This document shows, piece by piece, positions 18,198 through 26,832 of a stretch of DNA of 64,000 bases. The stretch is from an uncultured Elusimicrobiales bacterium. Its GTDB lineage: Bacteria > Elusimicrobiota > Elusimicrobia > Elusimicrobiales > Elusimicrobiaceae. Position numbers and translations under genes: made by a program. Each line of letters opens with the position of its first letter. The stretch's first letter is position 1. Under the pieces are notes generated by a model. That model was not told where the DNA came from, searched no databases, and saw only the letters and a program-made list of their open reading frames with translations. The DNA is taken from assembly GCA_934662565.1 (NCBI GenBank), contig CAKUKI010000004.1, positions 62,001-126,000 of the forward strand. Direction: 5' to 3'.

Positions 18198-19358
18198 ATG
18201 AATCAAGAAATAAACCTCCGTTTGCGTGCCCTTTTCCCGCTGGTACTATGCTTTTTTGCCATGGGGTTTGTGGACTCCGTGGGCGTGGCTACCCATTATA
18301 TCAAGGCGGATTTTCAGTTGTCGGATACACTATCGGGCCTGTTTGCCACCATGGTTTTTTTGTGGTTTTTGGTGGGGGCGGTTCCGGCCGGATTACTGAT
18401 GAATAAAATCGGCCGCCGCAAAACGGTGTTGTTGAGTTTACTGCTTACGGCTGTGGCGTTTGTAGTGCCGTTTGCGCATTACAGCTTTTGGGGGACGATT
18501 CTTTCCTTTGCGTTTTTGGGGCTTGGCAATACCTTTATGCAAGTTTCCTTAAATCCGCTTGTTGGTAATTTGGTGCGGCCGGAAAAGCTATCCGGTATGC
18601 TTACTTTGGGTCAATTTGTAAAGGCACTGGCCTCTTTCATGGCTCCGGTAGCCGCCGGATGGTGTGCAGTCCGTTTTAATAATTGGAAAATTTTATACCT
18701 ATTTTTTCTGTTAGAAACCCTTGTGGCTTTTATTGCGCTGGCGCGTACACCGGTGCGGGAAGCCCCGCCTCCGGCCACTCAAACCGGCTTCAAAGAGGCC
18801 TTTGGCTTGCTGGCAAATGGCGGTATATTATGTTGTTTTATAGGGATTATCTGCCATGTGGGGCTAGACGTAGGAACCAACATAACCGCACCAAAATTGC
18901 TTATGGAGCGGGCCGGATTAAGTGTTTTAACGGCGGGATATGCTGCCAGTTTTTATTTTTTGTGGCGCACGGCCGGTTGTTTGGCGGGGGCGTTTATACT
19001 AATGCGTTATGGCGGGCGGAAAGTTTTTCAGTGGAGTATGGGGCTGATTGCGGTGGGGTGGTTGTTGTTATTGCTGGGCCAAACGCAAGTGGTCCTATAC
19101 GCGGGGATTAGTTGCGTGGGACTCGGGAACGCTAACGTGTTTCCCATTATTTTTTCCCAAGCCTTGTGGCGCAGTCCCACGCGCCAAAACGAGGTTTCCG
19201 GCCTGATGATTATGGGCTTAATCGGCGGGGCGCTCTTTCCGTTTATAATGGGGGTAGTGGCGGATTTTACGGCCGCCCAAACCGGCGCGGTGGCCGTATT
19301 GGCTCCGGCGGTAGTTTTTTTGTGGTTTTTGGCGCGCCGTATTCACGCACCCCGTTAA
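18198..19358 (+). CDS. MFS transporter, FucP-like sugar permease
   Basis: 386 residues with about 12 hydrophobic segments. The N-terminal half has DSVGVATHYIKADFQLSDTL and MNKIGRRKTV (the MFS loop 2-3 motif), a combination typical of the FucP-type sugar:H+ symporter group. No catabolic genes are adjacent, so the substrate cannot be assigned. There is no Shine-Dalgarno sequence; TATAGA ends five bases before the ATG, so the message may be leaderless. Confidence 0.8.
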   Translation: MNQEINLRLRALFPLVLCFFAMGFVDSVGVATHYIKADFQLSDTLSGLFATMVFLWFLVGAVPAGLLMNKIGRRKTVLLSLLLTAVAFVVPFAHYSFWGTILSFAFLGLGNTFMQVSLNPLVGNLVRPEKLSGMLTLGQFVKALASFMAPVAAGWCAVRFNNWKILYLFFLLETLVAFIALARTPVREAPPPATQTGFKEAFGLLANGGILCCFIGIICHVGLDVGTNITAPKLLMERAGLSVLTAGYAASFYFLWRTAGCLAGAFILMRYGGRKVFQWSMGLIAVGWLLLLLGQTQVVLYAGISCVGLGNANVFPIIFSQALWRSPTRQNEVSGLMIMGLIGGALFPFIMGVVADFTAAQTGAVAVLAPAVVFLWFLARRIHAPR

Positions 19359-19388
19359 GACGGCTGCCAGCAGGTTTTTTGTATAATA

Positions 19389-19417
19389 AAAACGGGGCAA
19401 TATACGGCCCCGTTTTT
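19389..19417 (+). terminator. Terminator after MFS gene
   Basis: AACGGGGC pairs with GCCCCGTT (19407-19414) with a short T-tract. Confidence 0.8.
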
Positions 19418-19435
19418 GCGTAAAAGGGGGAAAAG

Positions 19436-20482
19436 ATGAAATTTTTGTGGTATCTTCTTATTTTGAGTATCGGTGCGGCGGGCGGTTGGTATGCCCAGCA
19501 AGCGTATGTGGCGCCAACGGCACCCCAAGCGGCCCCTACGCGGGAAGCATTGGCCCAAAAAGCGGCGGCGGGAAACGCCGAGGCCGCCTATCAGCTGGGG
19601 GAAATGTACTTAACCACCCAAGGGGGCGCGGCAGCACCGGAAACGGCGGCCGCGTATTTCCGTTTGGCCGCATTTAAGGATTTTATGCCCGCCCAAAACG
19701 AATTGGCCCGCTTTTATGAAGAAGGCCTTGCCGGAGTGCCCAAAAACGCGACAGAAGGCCTTTTTTGGCGCATGCTGGCCGCCCGCGGCGGCAGTGCCGA
19801 GGCCCAGCAAATGGTACAAGAGGCCTTTTCGCAAAATCCGGCGGTGTATGCGCAGGCCTTTCAAATTTTTACGGCTTACCAGCAGGCCCGCATAGGCAGC
19901 GGCACCGGCGCGCTGGCTTTTGCCAGCCAGTTGGAAAAGGGCGGCGCTCTGAACGAAGATGAAGAAGAAGCCGTCAAATGGCTGGCGGTGGCGGCAGAGC
20001 GGAACATTCCGGCGGCACAGGCGCGGTTAGGGCTCAAATACGCGCAAGGGGTGGGCGTTGCCCAAGATGAAAACAAGGCTTTTAGTTTGCTGGCTTCTGC
20101 CGCACAAGCGGGGGAGCCGCTGGCCCAGTTATATTGGGGCCGTCGGGCATACACCCAAAGCGCGGCGGAGGGCGGGCCGGACTATGCGGAAGCGTTCAAA
20201 TGGTTTATGAATGCCGCGGATAAAGGCAACACAGAAGCGCAGTATTTAACCGGCGTGATGTATATGCAGGGGCAAGGCACGGAAAAATCGGTCCCCAAGG
20301 CACTGCAAGCCTTTAGCCGCGCGGCCGAAGGCGGGCACGCCAGCGCGCAATATGTAGTGGGGCAAAGTTATTACAAGGGGTTGGGGATTCGCCGTAATAT
20401 AAGCGAGGCCCGCAAATGGCTCACCAAGGCCGCCGCTAACGGCAACCAAGCCGCCAAAGATTTGTTGGAAGAAATAAAATAA
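19436..20482 (+). CDS. Sel1-like repeat (SLR) protein, membrane-anchored or secreted
   Basis: 348 residues. The N-terminus (MKFLWYLLILSIGAAGGWYAQQ) is a signal peptide or membrane anchor. The remainder is Sel1/TPR-type helical repeats of about 36 residues, with recognisable units such as AAYQLGEMYLTTQGG, AQARLGLKYAQGVGVAQD, AQYLTGVMYMQGQGTEKS and AQYVVGQSYYKGLGIRRN. Such repeats are protein-interaction scaffolds facing the periplasm. AAAAGGGGGAAAAG gives a good ribosome site. No specific partner can be read from the neighbourhood. Confidence 0.88.
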   Translation: MKFLWYLLILSIGAAGGWYAQQAYVAPTAPQAAPTREALAQKAAAGNAEAAYQLGEMYLTTQGGAAAPETAAAYFRLAAFKDFMPAQNELARFYEEGLAGVPKNATEGLFWRMLAARGGSAEAQQMVQEAFSQNPAVYAQAFQIFTAYQQARIGSGTGALAFASQLEKGGALNEDEEEAVKWLAVAAERNIPAAQARLGLKYAQGVGVAQDENKAFSLLASAAQAGEPLAQLYWGRRAYTQSAAEGGPDYAEAFKWFMNAADKGNTEAQYLTGVMYMQGQGTEKSVPKALQAFSRAAEGGHASAQYVVGQSYYKGLGIRRNISEARKWLTKAAANGNQAAKDLLEEIK

Positions 20483-20486
20483 ATGC

Positions 20487-20517
20487 AAAAGCCGCCCTTG
20501 ATACGGGCGGCTTTTTG
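20487..20517. terminator. Bidirectional terminator between convergent genes
   Basis: AAAAGCCGCCC and GGGCGGCTTTTT flank a 7-base loop, giving T-tracts on both strands. It serves the Sel1 gene (plus) and the protease-like gene ending at 20539 (minus). Confidence 0.9.
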
Positions 20518-20538
20518 GTGTGTATGCGTTTAGTAAAA

Positions 20539-21699
20539 CTAAAAATACGGTTGGTCCATTTTGCGCAAACGCACCCGTTTGGTTTTTAAGTTCAAAATAA
20601 AACGTTGCACTTCGTCTTGTCCGGCAACGGGAATTTCGTTATAAATGGAAACAATCACGCCGTCTATATCTGCGGTGGAGAGGCCTTTTTCCAAATGGGC
20701 CGCATCTGTATACGGTCCGGCGGAAATACCCAAACGAACTTTTTTGTTGGAATAGGGGGTAATATCCAACAGGTGCTGGCCGGACAACAGGGTAGTCACT
20801 TTGACCCCGTTAAACAACAAGGGCGTGCCAGCCTTAATGCCGCTGCGGTATTCATTAATCAGCATTTGTGCCCACGCAATAGGGGTAGCTACGCTGATGT
20901 CTTGCTTGATGTAGCCCAGCCGCGGTAAATCCATTTGCCAGCGTGATAAAAAATCCTCTGCGTTTAATATACTGCCGCAGTGTACGCCTATTACTTCGTT
21001 ATGGTCATTGAAAAGCGGGCTGCCGCAGTAGCCGGCGCGGGGCTTGTGGGCCAATTCGTACGAGGTGACGATACGGCGGGTATTGGACGCCAATACTTTA
21101 CGGTGGTCCGCCCGATTGTAAATAGAGCGCCCATAGCCTACGGAAAAGGTTTCTTTTCCCTCTTTTATGCTACGCGGAGCAACAGACAGCGGCTTTAATA
21201 CTTTAGCTGCTTGCTGCGGTAAGAGGAATACGGCCACATCTGCGCCGTCGCGCGTACCGCGGAAAGTTTTTAGCGGTTTGTAGCGGTATTTTTTTCCGTT
21301 GACCGTAAAATGTAGGGTGACGTCGTCAAAAAGCATTTGGGCCACATGGGCGGCGGAAACCCCCCATAAGTATTTTTGCCCGTTGAAATTTTCCTGAATG
21401 ACAAATACGGTGCCGCTCCAGTCTGCCGCCGGATGGCTGACTAACCCTACCGAGCGTTGGGCATTATTTTTTAATGCGTTTACGCGCGCTTGCGCGGTGC
21501 GGCGTGCTAATACGGAAGCAAGCGCCGTTTTTTGTGCGGCACGGGTTGTTTTTTTGAGGGCCGTTTTGGCAGCCGGCGCCTGACTTTTAACTATGCGCGT
21601 AATGGCTTTGGCGGCATTTTTTTGTGCATACGCCGGCAAGGCGGGGGATAATAGCCCGCCCAGCAGGGTCAATAAAGTAAATGTTTGAATCCATTTCAT
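20539..21699 (-). CDS. Secreted V8-like trypsin-fold protein with Cys at the nucleophile position (downstream paralogue)
   Basis: 386 residues: signal peptide (1 to about 25, ending ALPAYAQ), an Ala/Lys/Arg-rich linker to about residue 85, then a chymotrypsin-type domain. The triad positions are His118 (WGVSAAHVA), Asp154 (DGADVAVFLLP) and Cys225 in RAGYCGSPLF. In staphylococcal V8-type glutamyl endopeptidases the last motif is GNSGSPVF and the next strand is VIGIHWGG; here they are GYCGSPLF and VIGVHCG, so the layout is conserved but Ser is replaced by Cys, as in viral 3C-type cysteine proteases. About 110 residues of unassigned sequence follow the domain. It overlaps its upstream paralogue by 4 bp and is translated from the same mRNA. 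Proteolytic activity is inferred. Confidence 0.75.
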   Translation of the reverse strand: MKWIQTFTLLTLLGGLLSPALPAYAQKNAAKAITRIVKSQAPAAKTALKKTTRAAQKTALASVLARRTAQARVNALKNNAQRSVGLVSHPAADWSGTVFVIQENFNGQKYLWGVSAAHVAQMLFDDVTLHFTVNGKKYRYKPLKTFRGTRDGADVAVFLLPQQAAKVLKPLSVAPRSIKEGKETFSVGYGRSIYNRADHRKVLASNTRRIVTSYELAHKPRAGYCGSPLFNDHNEVIGVHCGSILNAEDFLSRWQMDLPRLGYIKQDISVATPIAWAQMLINEYRSGIKAGTPLLFNGVKVTTLLSGQHLLDITPYSNKKVRLGISAGPYTDAAHLEKGLSTADIDGVIVSIYNEIPVAGQDEVQRFILNLKTKRVRLRKMDQPYF

Positions 21700-22877
21700 T
21701 GGAAAAGCTCCTGTACGGCTTGGGTACGCATTTCCAAAAAGTATTGGCGCCGTTGGGTGCGGTGTTTGTTGATGTTTACCAAAATACCGCTTACCCCATT
21801 CATATCAATAACGGATTCCAACGCGGCCGGATTTAGAAACGGGTTGCGTACCACGGTGCGCCTGTTTCCGTTGGCGTAAAACACCGTCACGGATTCTATA
21901 AATTCATCTACATTCAATTTACCAATCACAATGCCTTCGGCGGCAATTTCCCGCGCACCGGCACCGGCGCGGCGGTATTCTTTAAGTAAAAGCTGTATTT
22001 TGCTGGTGGGTACAATTTCGCTCACGCGGCTGATGTCTTGCATCTTATACTGGGGCAGTTGTTTAAGCACGGGATACCAACCGGTGTTCCGCGCGCAATA
22101 CCCTCCGGCCTCTACGCCGATTAATTGCCCATTGCTATTTACTACCGGACTGCCGCAGAACCCCGCACGGGGTTTTTGAATCCGCGGGAATTTGGCTATC
22201 AGGCGTTCATCACCGGAAAATAAAAACTTGCGGACGATTTTTTGATATTTGCCGTTGCCGTATCCGTAGGCAAAGATTTGTTCCCCTTGTGCCGGCAGCG
22301 CATAGGTAAGCGGCAGCGGCAAGGCCACTTGGGCAGCTTGGGGTGGCAGTTCCAGTAAAGCGGCATCTAACCCAAATTTGCGCCCTTCAATGGCGCGTTT
22401 TACGCGGAATTTTACCGGTTTTTGGGGTGTGTGAAAAGTAATTTCCAACGGCCCGTGAAACGGCGTAATGGTATGTTTGGCCGTCACACCCCACAAAATG
22501 GTTTTGCCTTGGTATTCTTCCGCAATTACAAAGCCTGTTCCCGTAAAAGAGTGGGTGCCGTCCGCTTGGGTAATGGTAAAGACAAAACGGTTGATGTTTT
22601 TTTCCAGCGCGGCAATGACCGGACTTCTGAACCGGCGCGCTTGGGCCGAGGCACGGGCCAAAATTTGGTTGGCCTGTTCTTGTGCCTGACGGGCCGAGGC
22701 GTGCGGTTTTATCCGGCGGGCGGCCGCTTGTGCGGCCGACTTTTTGACGGAGAAGGCCTCTTTGTGCAAGGCCGCACTTATTTTGCTAAAAGCCCGTTTA
22801 ACGGCGGGGAACCCCTGTGCATGGGCCGCATGGGCAAAACAAAAAATAAATCCAACTAATAAGACAAACTTTTTCAT
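21696..22877 (-). CDS. Secreted V8-like trypsin-fold protein with Cys at the nucleophile position (upstream paralogue)
   Basis: 393 residues from ATG 22877. The signal peptide ends FCFAHAAHAQ (about residue 21), followed by an Ala/Arg-rich linker and a chymotrypsin-type domain with His135 (WGVTAKHTI), Asp171 (FGLDAALLELP) and Cys241 in RAGFCGSPVV. The strand after the nucleophile reads LIGVEAGG, with Glu where the paralogue and V8 have His, suggesting a different P1 preference. A GTG 33 bp upstream (22910) would put charged residues before the signal peptide and is rejected; moreover a GATAAT box lies six bases before the chosen ATG. First gene of a two-gene operon of diverged duplicates. Confidence 0.75.
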   Translation of the reverse strand: MKKFVLLVGFIFCFAHAAHAQGFPAVKRAFSKISAALHKEAFSVKKSAAQAAARRIKPHASARQAQEQANQILARASAQARRFRSPVIAALEKNINRFVFTITQADGTHSFTGTGFVIAEEYQGKTILWGVTAKHTITPFHGPLEITFHTPQKPVKFRVKRAIEGRKFGLDAALLELPPQAAQVALPLPLTYALPAQGEQIFAYGYGNGKYQKIVRKFLFSGDERLIAKFPRIQKPRAGFCGSPVVNSNGQLIGVEAGGYCARNTGWYPVLKQLPQYKMQDISRVSEIVPTSKIQLLLKEYRRAGAGAREIAAEGIVIGKLNVDEFIESVTVFYANGNRRTVVRNPFLNPAALESVIDMNGVSGILVNINKHRTQRRQYFLEMRTQAVQELFQ

Positions 22878-22883
22878 AGATAT

Positions 22884-22889
22884 ATTATC
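22884..22889 (-). promoter_or_regulatory. -10 box of a leaderless-type promoter
   Basis: GATAAT on the minus strand, separated by exactly six bases from the ATG at 22877; no Shine-Dalgarno sequence. Confidence 0.5.
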
Positions 22890-22975
22890 GGATTTTTGGC
22901 GGCGCAGCACCAGAGCCGTTTGGCCCAGATGGCGCTAGGTCTTTGGCCCTATACAGGCGGCTGGATTCGTACGCA

Positions 22976-23002
22976 TAAAAAACCCCGCCGTTGGGCGGGG
23001 TT
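22976..23002 (-). terminator. Terminator of glyA
   Basis: On the minus strand AACCCCGCC-CAAC-GGCGGGGTT is followed by a T-tract, 16 bp after the glyA stop. Confidence 0.88.
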
Positions 23003-23017
23003 TGCGGCGGGGGAAAA

Positions 23018-24265
23018 TCAGTTCAGCCCAGCATATAGCGGGAATTTATCCAAAAACGCTTTAACCTGTTGGGCAATTTCCGTTAGGCGCGCGTCGTCTT
23101 GCGCGTTGGAAATGGCGGCATCTATAAATGCGGCAATTTGGGCCATGTCCGCTTCTTTCATCCCGCGGGTGGTGACGGCCGGCGTGCCCAAGCGTAAACC
23201 GCTGGTGACAAACGGCTTTTCGGGGTCAAAAGGAATGGTGTTTTTGTTAGCGGTAATGCCCGCTTTGTCCAAGGCCGCTTCGGCCGCTTTGCCGGTAAGT
23301 CCTTTGGAGCGCAAATCCACACACATCACATGGCTGTCTGTGCCGCCGGCCACCAAGCGGTATCCGCGCTTTTTAAGTTCGTCCGCCAAGGCGGCGGCGT
23401 TTAATTTTACCTGATGTTGGTAGGTCTTAAATTGCGGTGTTAGGGCCTCCCCAAAGCAAACGGCTTTAGCCGCAATAACGTGCATTAAAGGCCCGCCCTG
23501 TACACCGGGGAATACGGCGGAATTAATGGCTTTGGCTAAAGAGGCCTTGCACAAAATAAGTCCGCCGCGCGGCCCGCGCAAGGTTTTGTGGGTGGTGGTG
23601 GTGACTACGTCCGCAAAGGGAACGGGGTTCGGGTATTCTCCGGCGGCAATTAAACCCGCGTAGTGGGCCACATCACACACTAAATAAGCGCCGCAGGAAT
23701 CGGCAATTTCGCGCAGGCGTTCCCAATCAAACACGCGGGAATAGTTAGAGGCCCCGGCTAAAATCATTTTGGGTTTATGTTCCAAGGCCAGTTTGGCGGC
23801 TTCATCATAATCAATTTCTTCCGTGTCTGGGCGGACGTTCATGGGCACAATGTGGTAGAGTTTGCCGGAAAAATTAAGCGGGTGTCCATGGGTCAGGTGC
23901 CCGCCGTGGGAAAGGTTCAGCCCCAACACCGTATCTCCAGTTTGTAATAACGCCATATAAACCGCCATATTGGCTTGCGCGCCCGAGTGGGGCTGCACGT
24001 TGGCGTGTTCGGCCCCAAAGAGTTGTTTGGCGCGTTCAATGGCTAGGTTTTCCACCACGTCCACATTTTCGCAACCGCCGTAATAGCGTTTGGCGGGGTA
24101 GCCCTCGGCATATTTATTGGTTAAAATAGAGCCTTGTGCTTCCATGACGGCGCGGGAGGCAAAATTTTCGGAAGCTATCAGCTCCAATTTTTCGCGCTGG
24201 CGGGTTAATTCTTTGGCAACGGCATCAAAAACAGCAGGGTCTGTTTGGTGTAAATGTTCGTACAT
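23018..24265 (-). CDS. glyA: Serine hydroxymethyltransferase
   Basis: PLP enzyme that interconverts serine and glycine while loading one-carbon units on tetrahydrofolate. 415 residues from ATG 24265, chosen over the ATG at 24304 because AAGGAG lies seven bases upstream and conserved sequence starts there. Family blocks seen: LELIASENFAS near the N-terminus, QPHSGAQANMAVY, and the PLP-lysine motif VVTTTTHKTLRGPRGG. Ends with ITANKNTIPFD and a helical C-terminus as usual. Monocistronic, with its own terminator. Confidence 0.96.
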   Translation of the reverse strand: MYEHLHQTDPAVFDAVAKELTRQREKLELIASENFASRAVMEAQGSILTNKYAEGYPAKRYYGGCENVDVVENLAIERAKQLFGAEHANVQPHSGAQANMAVYMALLQTGDTVLGLNLSHGGHLTHGHPLNFSGKLYHIVPMNVRPDTEEIDYDEAAKLALEHKPKMILAGASNYSRVFDWERLREIADSCGAYLVCDVAHYAGLIAAGEYPNPVPFADVVTTTTHKTLRGPRGGLILCKASLAKAINSAVFPGVQGGPLMHVIAAKAVCFGEALTPQFKTYQHQVKLNAAALADELKKRGYRLVAGGTDSHVMCVDLRSKGLTGKAAEAALDKAGITANKNTIPFDPEKPFVTSGLRLGTPAVTTRGMKEADMAQIAAFIDAAISNAQDDARLTEIAQQVKAFLDKFPLYAGLN

Positions 24266-24343
24266 AAAAACGCTCCTTGGCGGGTTTTTGCGGCGCTTGC
24301 GCAAACCTCCGGCTCGCCCCGCACGCCCAGCACTTATTTTTTA

Positions 24344-24374
24344 TTGTGAAAAATACCTTGTAATTTAATATAAT
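24344..24374 (+). promoter_or_regulatory. Probable promoter of the DHS-like gene
   Basis: TTGTGA (24344-24349) and consensus TATAAT (24369-24374), spacer 19 bp, in a strongly AT-rich spacer between divergent glyA and the DHS-like gene. An AGAGGT ribosome site follows. Confidence 0.5.
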
Positions 24375-24448
24375 TTACTAAATAAAAAATAAAAAATAAA
24401 ATCATCGTAAAAAGTTGATACAAAATCCCAGTAAGAGGTGTTAAAAAA

Positions 24449-25525
24449 ATGGCAAAAGTGACCAAGAAGGACTTTCTGAAAGCAACCATCAAACACATTG
24501 ATATGAAAAAATACAATGTGGTTCCCATGGTGGATGCTTTTGAAAGTATGGCCTATGCTTCGCGCGAAGTGGCCAGAGCGAGCAAAATTTACAACATGAT
24601 GCTCTCCGAAAAAAAATGCTCCGTTATTTTGTGTATTGCCGGTTCGTTGGTGTCTGCCGGTCTTAAAAAAGTAGTGGTGGACATGATTCAAAACAACATG
24701 GTGGATGCCATTGTGTCCAACGGCGCCAACATTGTGGACCAAGACTTTTTTGAAGCCCTTGGCTACAAACACTACATTGGTACCCCCTACAACCAAGATG
24801 ATAACTTACTGCGCGACTTGCATATTGACCGCATCTACGATACTTATATTGACGAAGACGAATTGAAAGTTTGCGACGAAACCATCCACAAAATTTGCAA
24901 CGCTTTGGAACCCCGCCCCTATTCTTCCCGCGAATTTATTTGGGAAATGGGCAAATGGCTGGAACAAAAAGGCAAAGGCAAAGATTCTATTGTTTACAAC
25001 GCGTATAAACACGGCGTGCCGGTGTTTGTGCCCGCGTTTTCCGATTGCTCCGCCGGATTTGGCTTTGTAGCCCACCAGACGGAACATCCGGAAGCCCACG
25101 TTTCTATTGATAGCGCCAAAGACTTTTTGGAATTAACCAAAATCAAAATCAAAGCCAAAGAAACCGGCCTCATGATGTGGTCCGGCGGTGTGCCGAAAAA
25201 CTTTGCGCAAGACACCGTAGTAGCGGCCGAAGTGCTGGGCGCGGATACCCCAATGCACAAATACGCCGTGCAAATTACGGTGGCGGACGTGCGCGACGGC
25301 GCGCTTTCCGGCTCTACCTTAAAGGAAGCCTCCTCTTGGGGTAAAGTTTCCACTGCCTTGGAACAAATGGTTTACGGGGAATGCACCACGCTGATCCCGC
25401 TTATCATTGGCTACGGCTATCACAAAGGCGCGTGGAAAAAACGCACCGCCTCCAACTATGTAAAATTCTTGCAGGAAGAAGATAAAAAGGTGGCCGCGTT
25501 AAAAGCTAAACAAGCCAAAAAATAA
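24449..25525 (+). CDS. Deoxyhypusine synthase-like (DHS family) enzyme
   Basis: 358 residues with the deoxyhypusine synthase fold signatures: SLVSAGLKKVVVDMIQ and DAIVSNGANIVDQD near the N-terminus, VPVFVPAFSDCSAGFGF in the centre, and EASSWGKV with Lys299 in the place of the catalytic lysine that forms the enzyme-imine intermediate. In eukaryotes and archaea the enzyme transfers the aminobutyl group of spermidine to a lysine of (e/a)IF5A using NAD. Bacteria lack eIF5A, and some bacterial homologues use a polyamine acceptor instead (homospermidine synthase activity). Substrate here is unknown. It overlaps by one base a predicted outer-membrane protein gene. Confidence 0.88.
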   Translation: MAKVTKKDFLKATIKHIDMKKYNVVPMVDAFESMAYASREVARASKIYNMMLSEKKCSVILCIAGSLVSAGLKKVVVDMIQNNMVDAIVSNGANIVDQDFFEALGYKHYIGTPYNQDDNLLRDLHIDRIYDTYIDEDELKVCDETIHKICNALEPRPYSSREFIWEMGKWLEQKGKGKDSIVYNAYKHGVPVFVPAFSDCSAGFGFVAHQTEHPEAHVSIDSAKDFLELTKIKIKAKETGLMMWSGGVPKNFAQDTVVAAEVLGADTPMHKYAVQITVADVRDGALSGSTLKEASSWGKVSTALEQMVYGECTTLIPLIIGYGYHKGAWKKRTASNYVKFLQEEDKKVAALKAKQAKK

Positions 25526-26379
25526 TGCGGTTTCCCAAAACCCTGTTAGCTGTTCTTGTTATACTGGTCTGCCCGTGTGCGTTTTGCTACGGGCAGCTCA
25601 GTTTTTCGGGGGTGAATGGGGAAAAGGGCTACGCCGCGCTGCGCGGCCAGTACAAGCTGGATTTGGATAACGGCCTTGTGCTGACCCCAGAGTACGGCTA
25701 TTACCGCCGGTCCGATAAAGAAGAAGACGAAGCCGGCTCCACTTCCCGCTATGGCTTAAATGCTTCGTACGAAGTGACGGACGATTGGACCGCTTACGCA
25801 CTAGCCCGCTGGGTGCCGCTGGCGCTGGATTTCCAAAGTATAGAATACGCCGCGGGCGTGCGTTGGGTTCCTTTTTATAAAAAGGGAATGTTTAAGTTCC
25901 CTTTATTGGGTTTGCAAGCGGGTCAAACCCGTTATGATGTATACAGTGACGCACAGGATAACCCGCTGGAACATGCTTATTCTCCGACGGAAACCTTCGC
26001 CCGCACAGAGGCAGAAATGTATGCCCGTAAACTGCGCTTGCGGGGTATCTACCGGAAAGTGATAAAATATAGTAGTCAGCCCCCCAGCGGTGTCAGCACC
26101 AACTGGGCGGACGTGCCGTTTATGGTAGCGGTGGTACAAGGGTTTATTAAAGAAAGTTCCGCCGTGCAGCTGGCGTATCCCACCCGCAACATTACGCCGT
26201 ATGCCTCTTGGGTGCGTTATAAATATGCGGACCATCGGGCTTTTGCCACAGCCGTCAGCGCGGGGATTGCTTTACACTTTTGGGATATGGACTTTAGCGG
26301 CGGTGTGGAAGTGTTTGAGCCTAAACGGCAAGCCAACCGCAGAACCTATTTTTCTATGACGGTAGAATCTAAATTTTAG
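25525..26379 (+). CDS. Predicted outer-membrane beta-barrel protein
   Basis: 284 residues with a signal peptide (MRFPKTLLAVLVILVCPCAFCYGQ). The rest is rich in alternating aromatic/polar strands (GYAALRGQYKLDLDNGLVLTPEY, SRYGLNASYEVT, DWTAYALARWVP) and ends with Phe (YFSMTVESKF), the C-terminal residue recognised by the BAM machinery. That pattern indicates an outer-membrane barrel, but no named family is recognised. It begins on the last base of the DHS-like stop codon, so the two are translationally coupled; a functional link is not evident. Confidence 0.65.
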   Translation: MRFPKTLLAVLVILVCPCAFCYGQLSFSGVNGEKGYAALRGQYKLDLDNGLVLTPEYGYYRRSDKEEDEAGSTSRYGLNASYEVTDDWTAYALARWVPLALDFQSIEYAAGVRWVPFYKKGMFKFPLLGLQAGQTRYDVYSDAQDNPLEHAYSPTETFARTEAEMYARKLRLRGIYRKVIKYSSQPPSGVSTNWADVPFMVAVVQGFIKESSAVQLAYPTRNITPYASWVRYKYADHRAFATAVSAGIALHFWDMDFSGGVEVFEPKRQANRRTYFSMTVESKF

Positions 26380-26387
26380 GAGGCCCC

Positions 26388-26828
26388 ATGCCGGATACAG
26401 ATTTGCATTGTAAAATAGACGAAGGCCAATTTTCTTTAGCCATATTTTTAAGCCGGTTATTAACCGGCCTCACCTTGTTATATGTGACGGCGGGCTGTTT
26501 GCTTTTTTATCGGGAATTTTTATATAACTTAACCGCCTTGCGGGTGCCTTTTTCCGTTGCGGCGGGGTTTGTGCTGGTGGTGTGTGAGTTGTTTTGCGCA
26601 CTGTTTTTAATTTTAGGTTGGTATACGCGGGTGGTGGCTGCCGTGGGGTTTTTGTGCAGCTGCGCGTGCGCGTGGGCTTTTTTTGCCGGAGATTTGAATA
26701 AAATGTTTGCGGCGTTTTGTGTGTTGTTGGCTACGCCGCTGCTTACGGTAGCGCTTTTAGGCCCCGGCCGCATTAGCTTGGATTTTAAGCACGCCCAGCG
26801 CCGCTATACAAAACGCATGAGAGGATAA
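26388..26828 (+). CDS. DoxX-like four-helix membrane protein
   Basis: 146 residues with four predicted membrane segments (around 17-42, 60-82, 85-105, 108-128) and the closing motif GPGRISLD, which is characteristic of DoxX-family proteins. TAGGAGGCC upstream of the ATG is a strong ribosome site. Located 8 bp after the barrel gene and 4 bp before dnaX, so it lies in the middle of a long transcript. DoxX proteins have been linked to redox and thiosulfate metabolism in a few species; the role here is open. Confidence 0.65.
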   Translation: MPDTDLHCKIDEGQFSLAIFLSRLLTGLTLLYVTAGCLLFYREFLYNLTALRVPFSVAAGFVLVVCELFCALFLILGWYTRVVAAVGFLCSCACAWAFFAGDLNKMFAAFCVLLATPLLTVALLGPGRISLDFKHAQRRYTKRMRG

Positions 26829-26832
26829 TTTT

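Noticed and set aside
22878..22910. GTG start extending the upstream protease paralogue
   Set aside because: It would place a charged stretch before a clear signal peptide and include the predicted -10 box.
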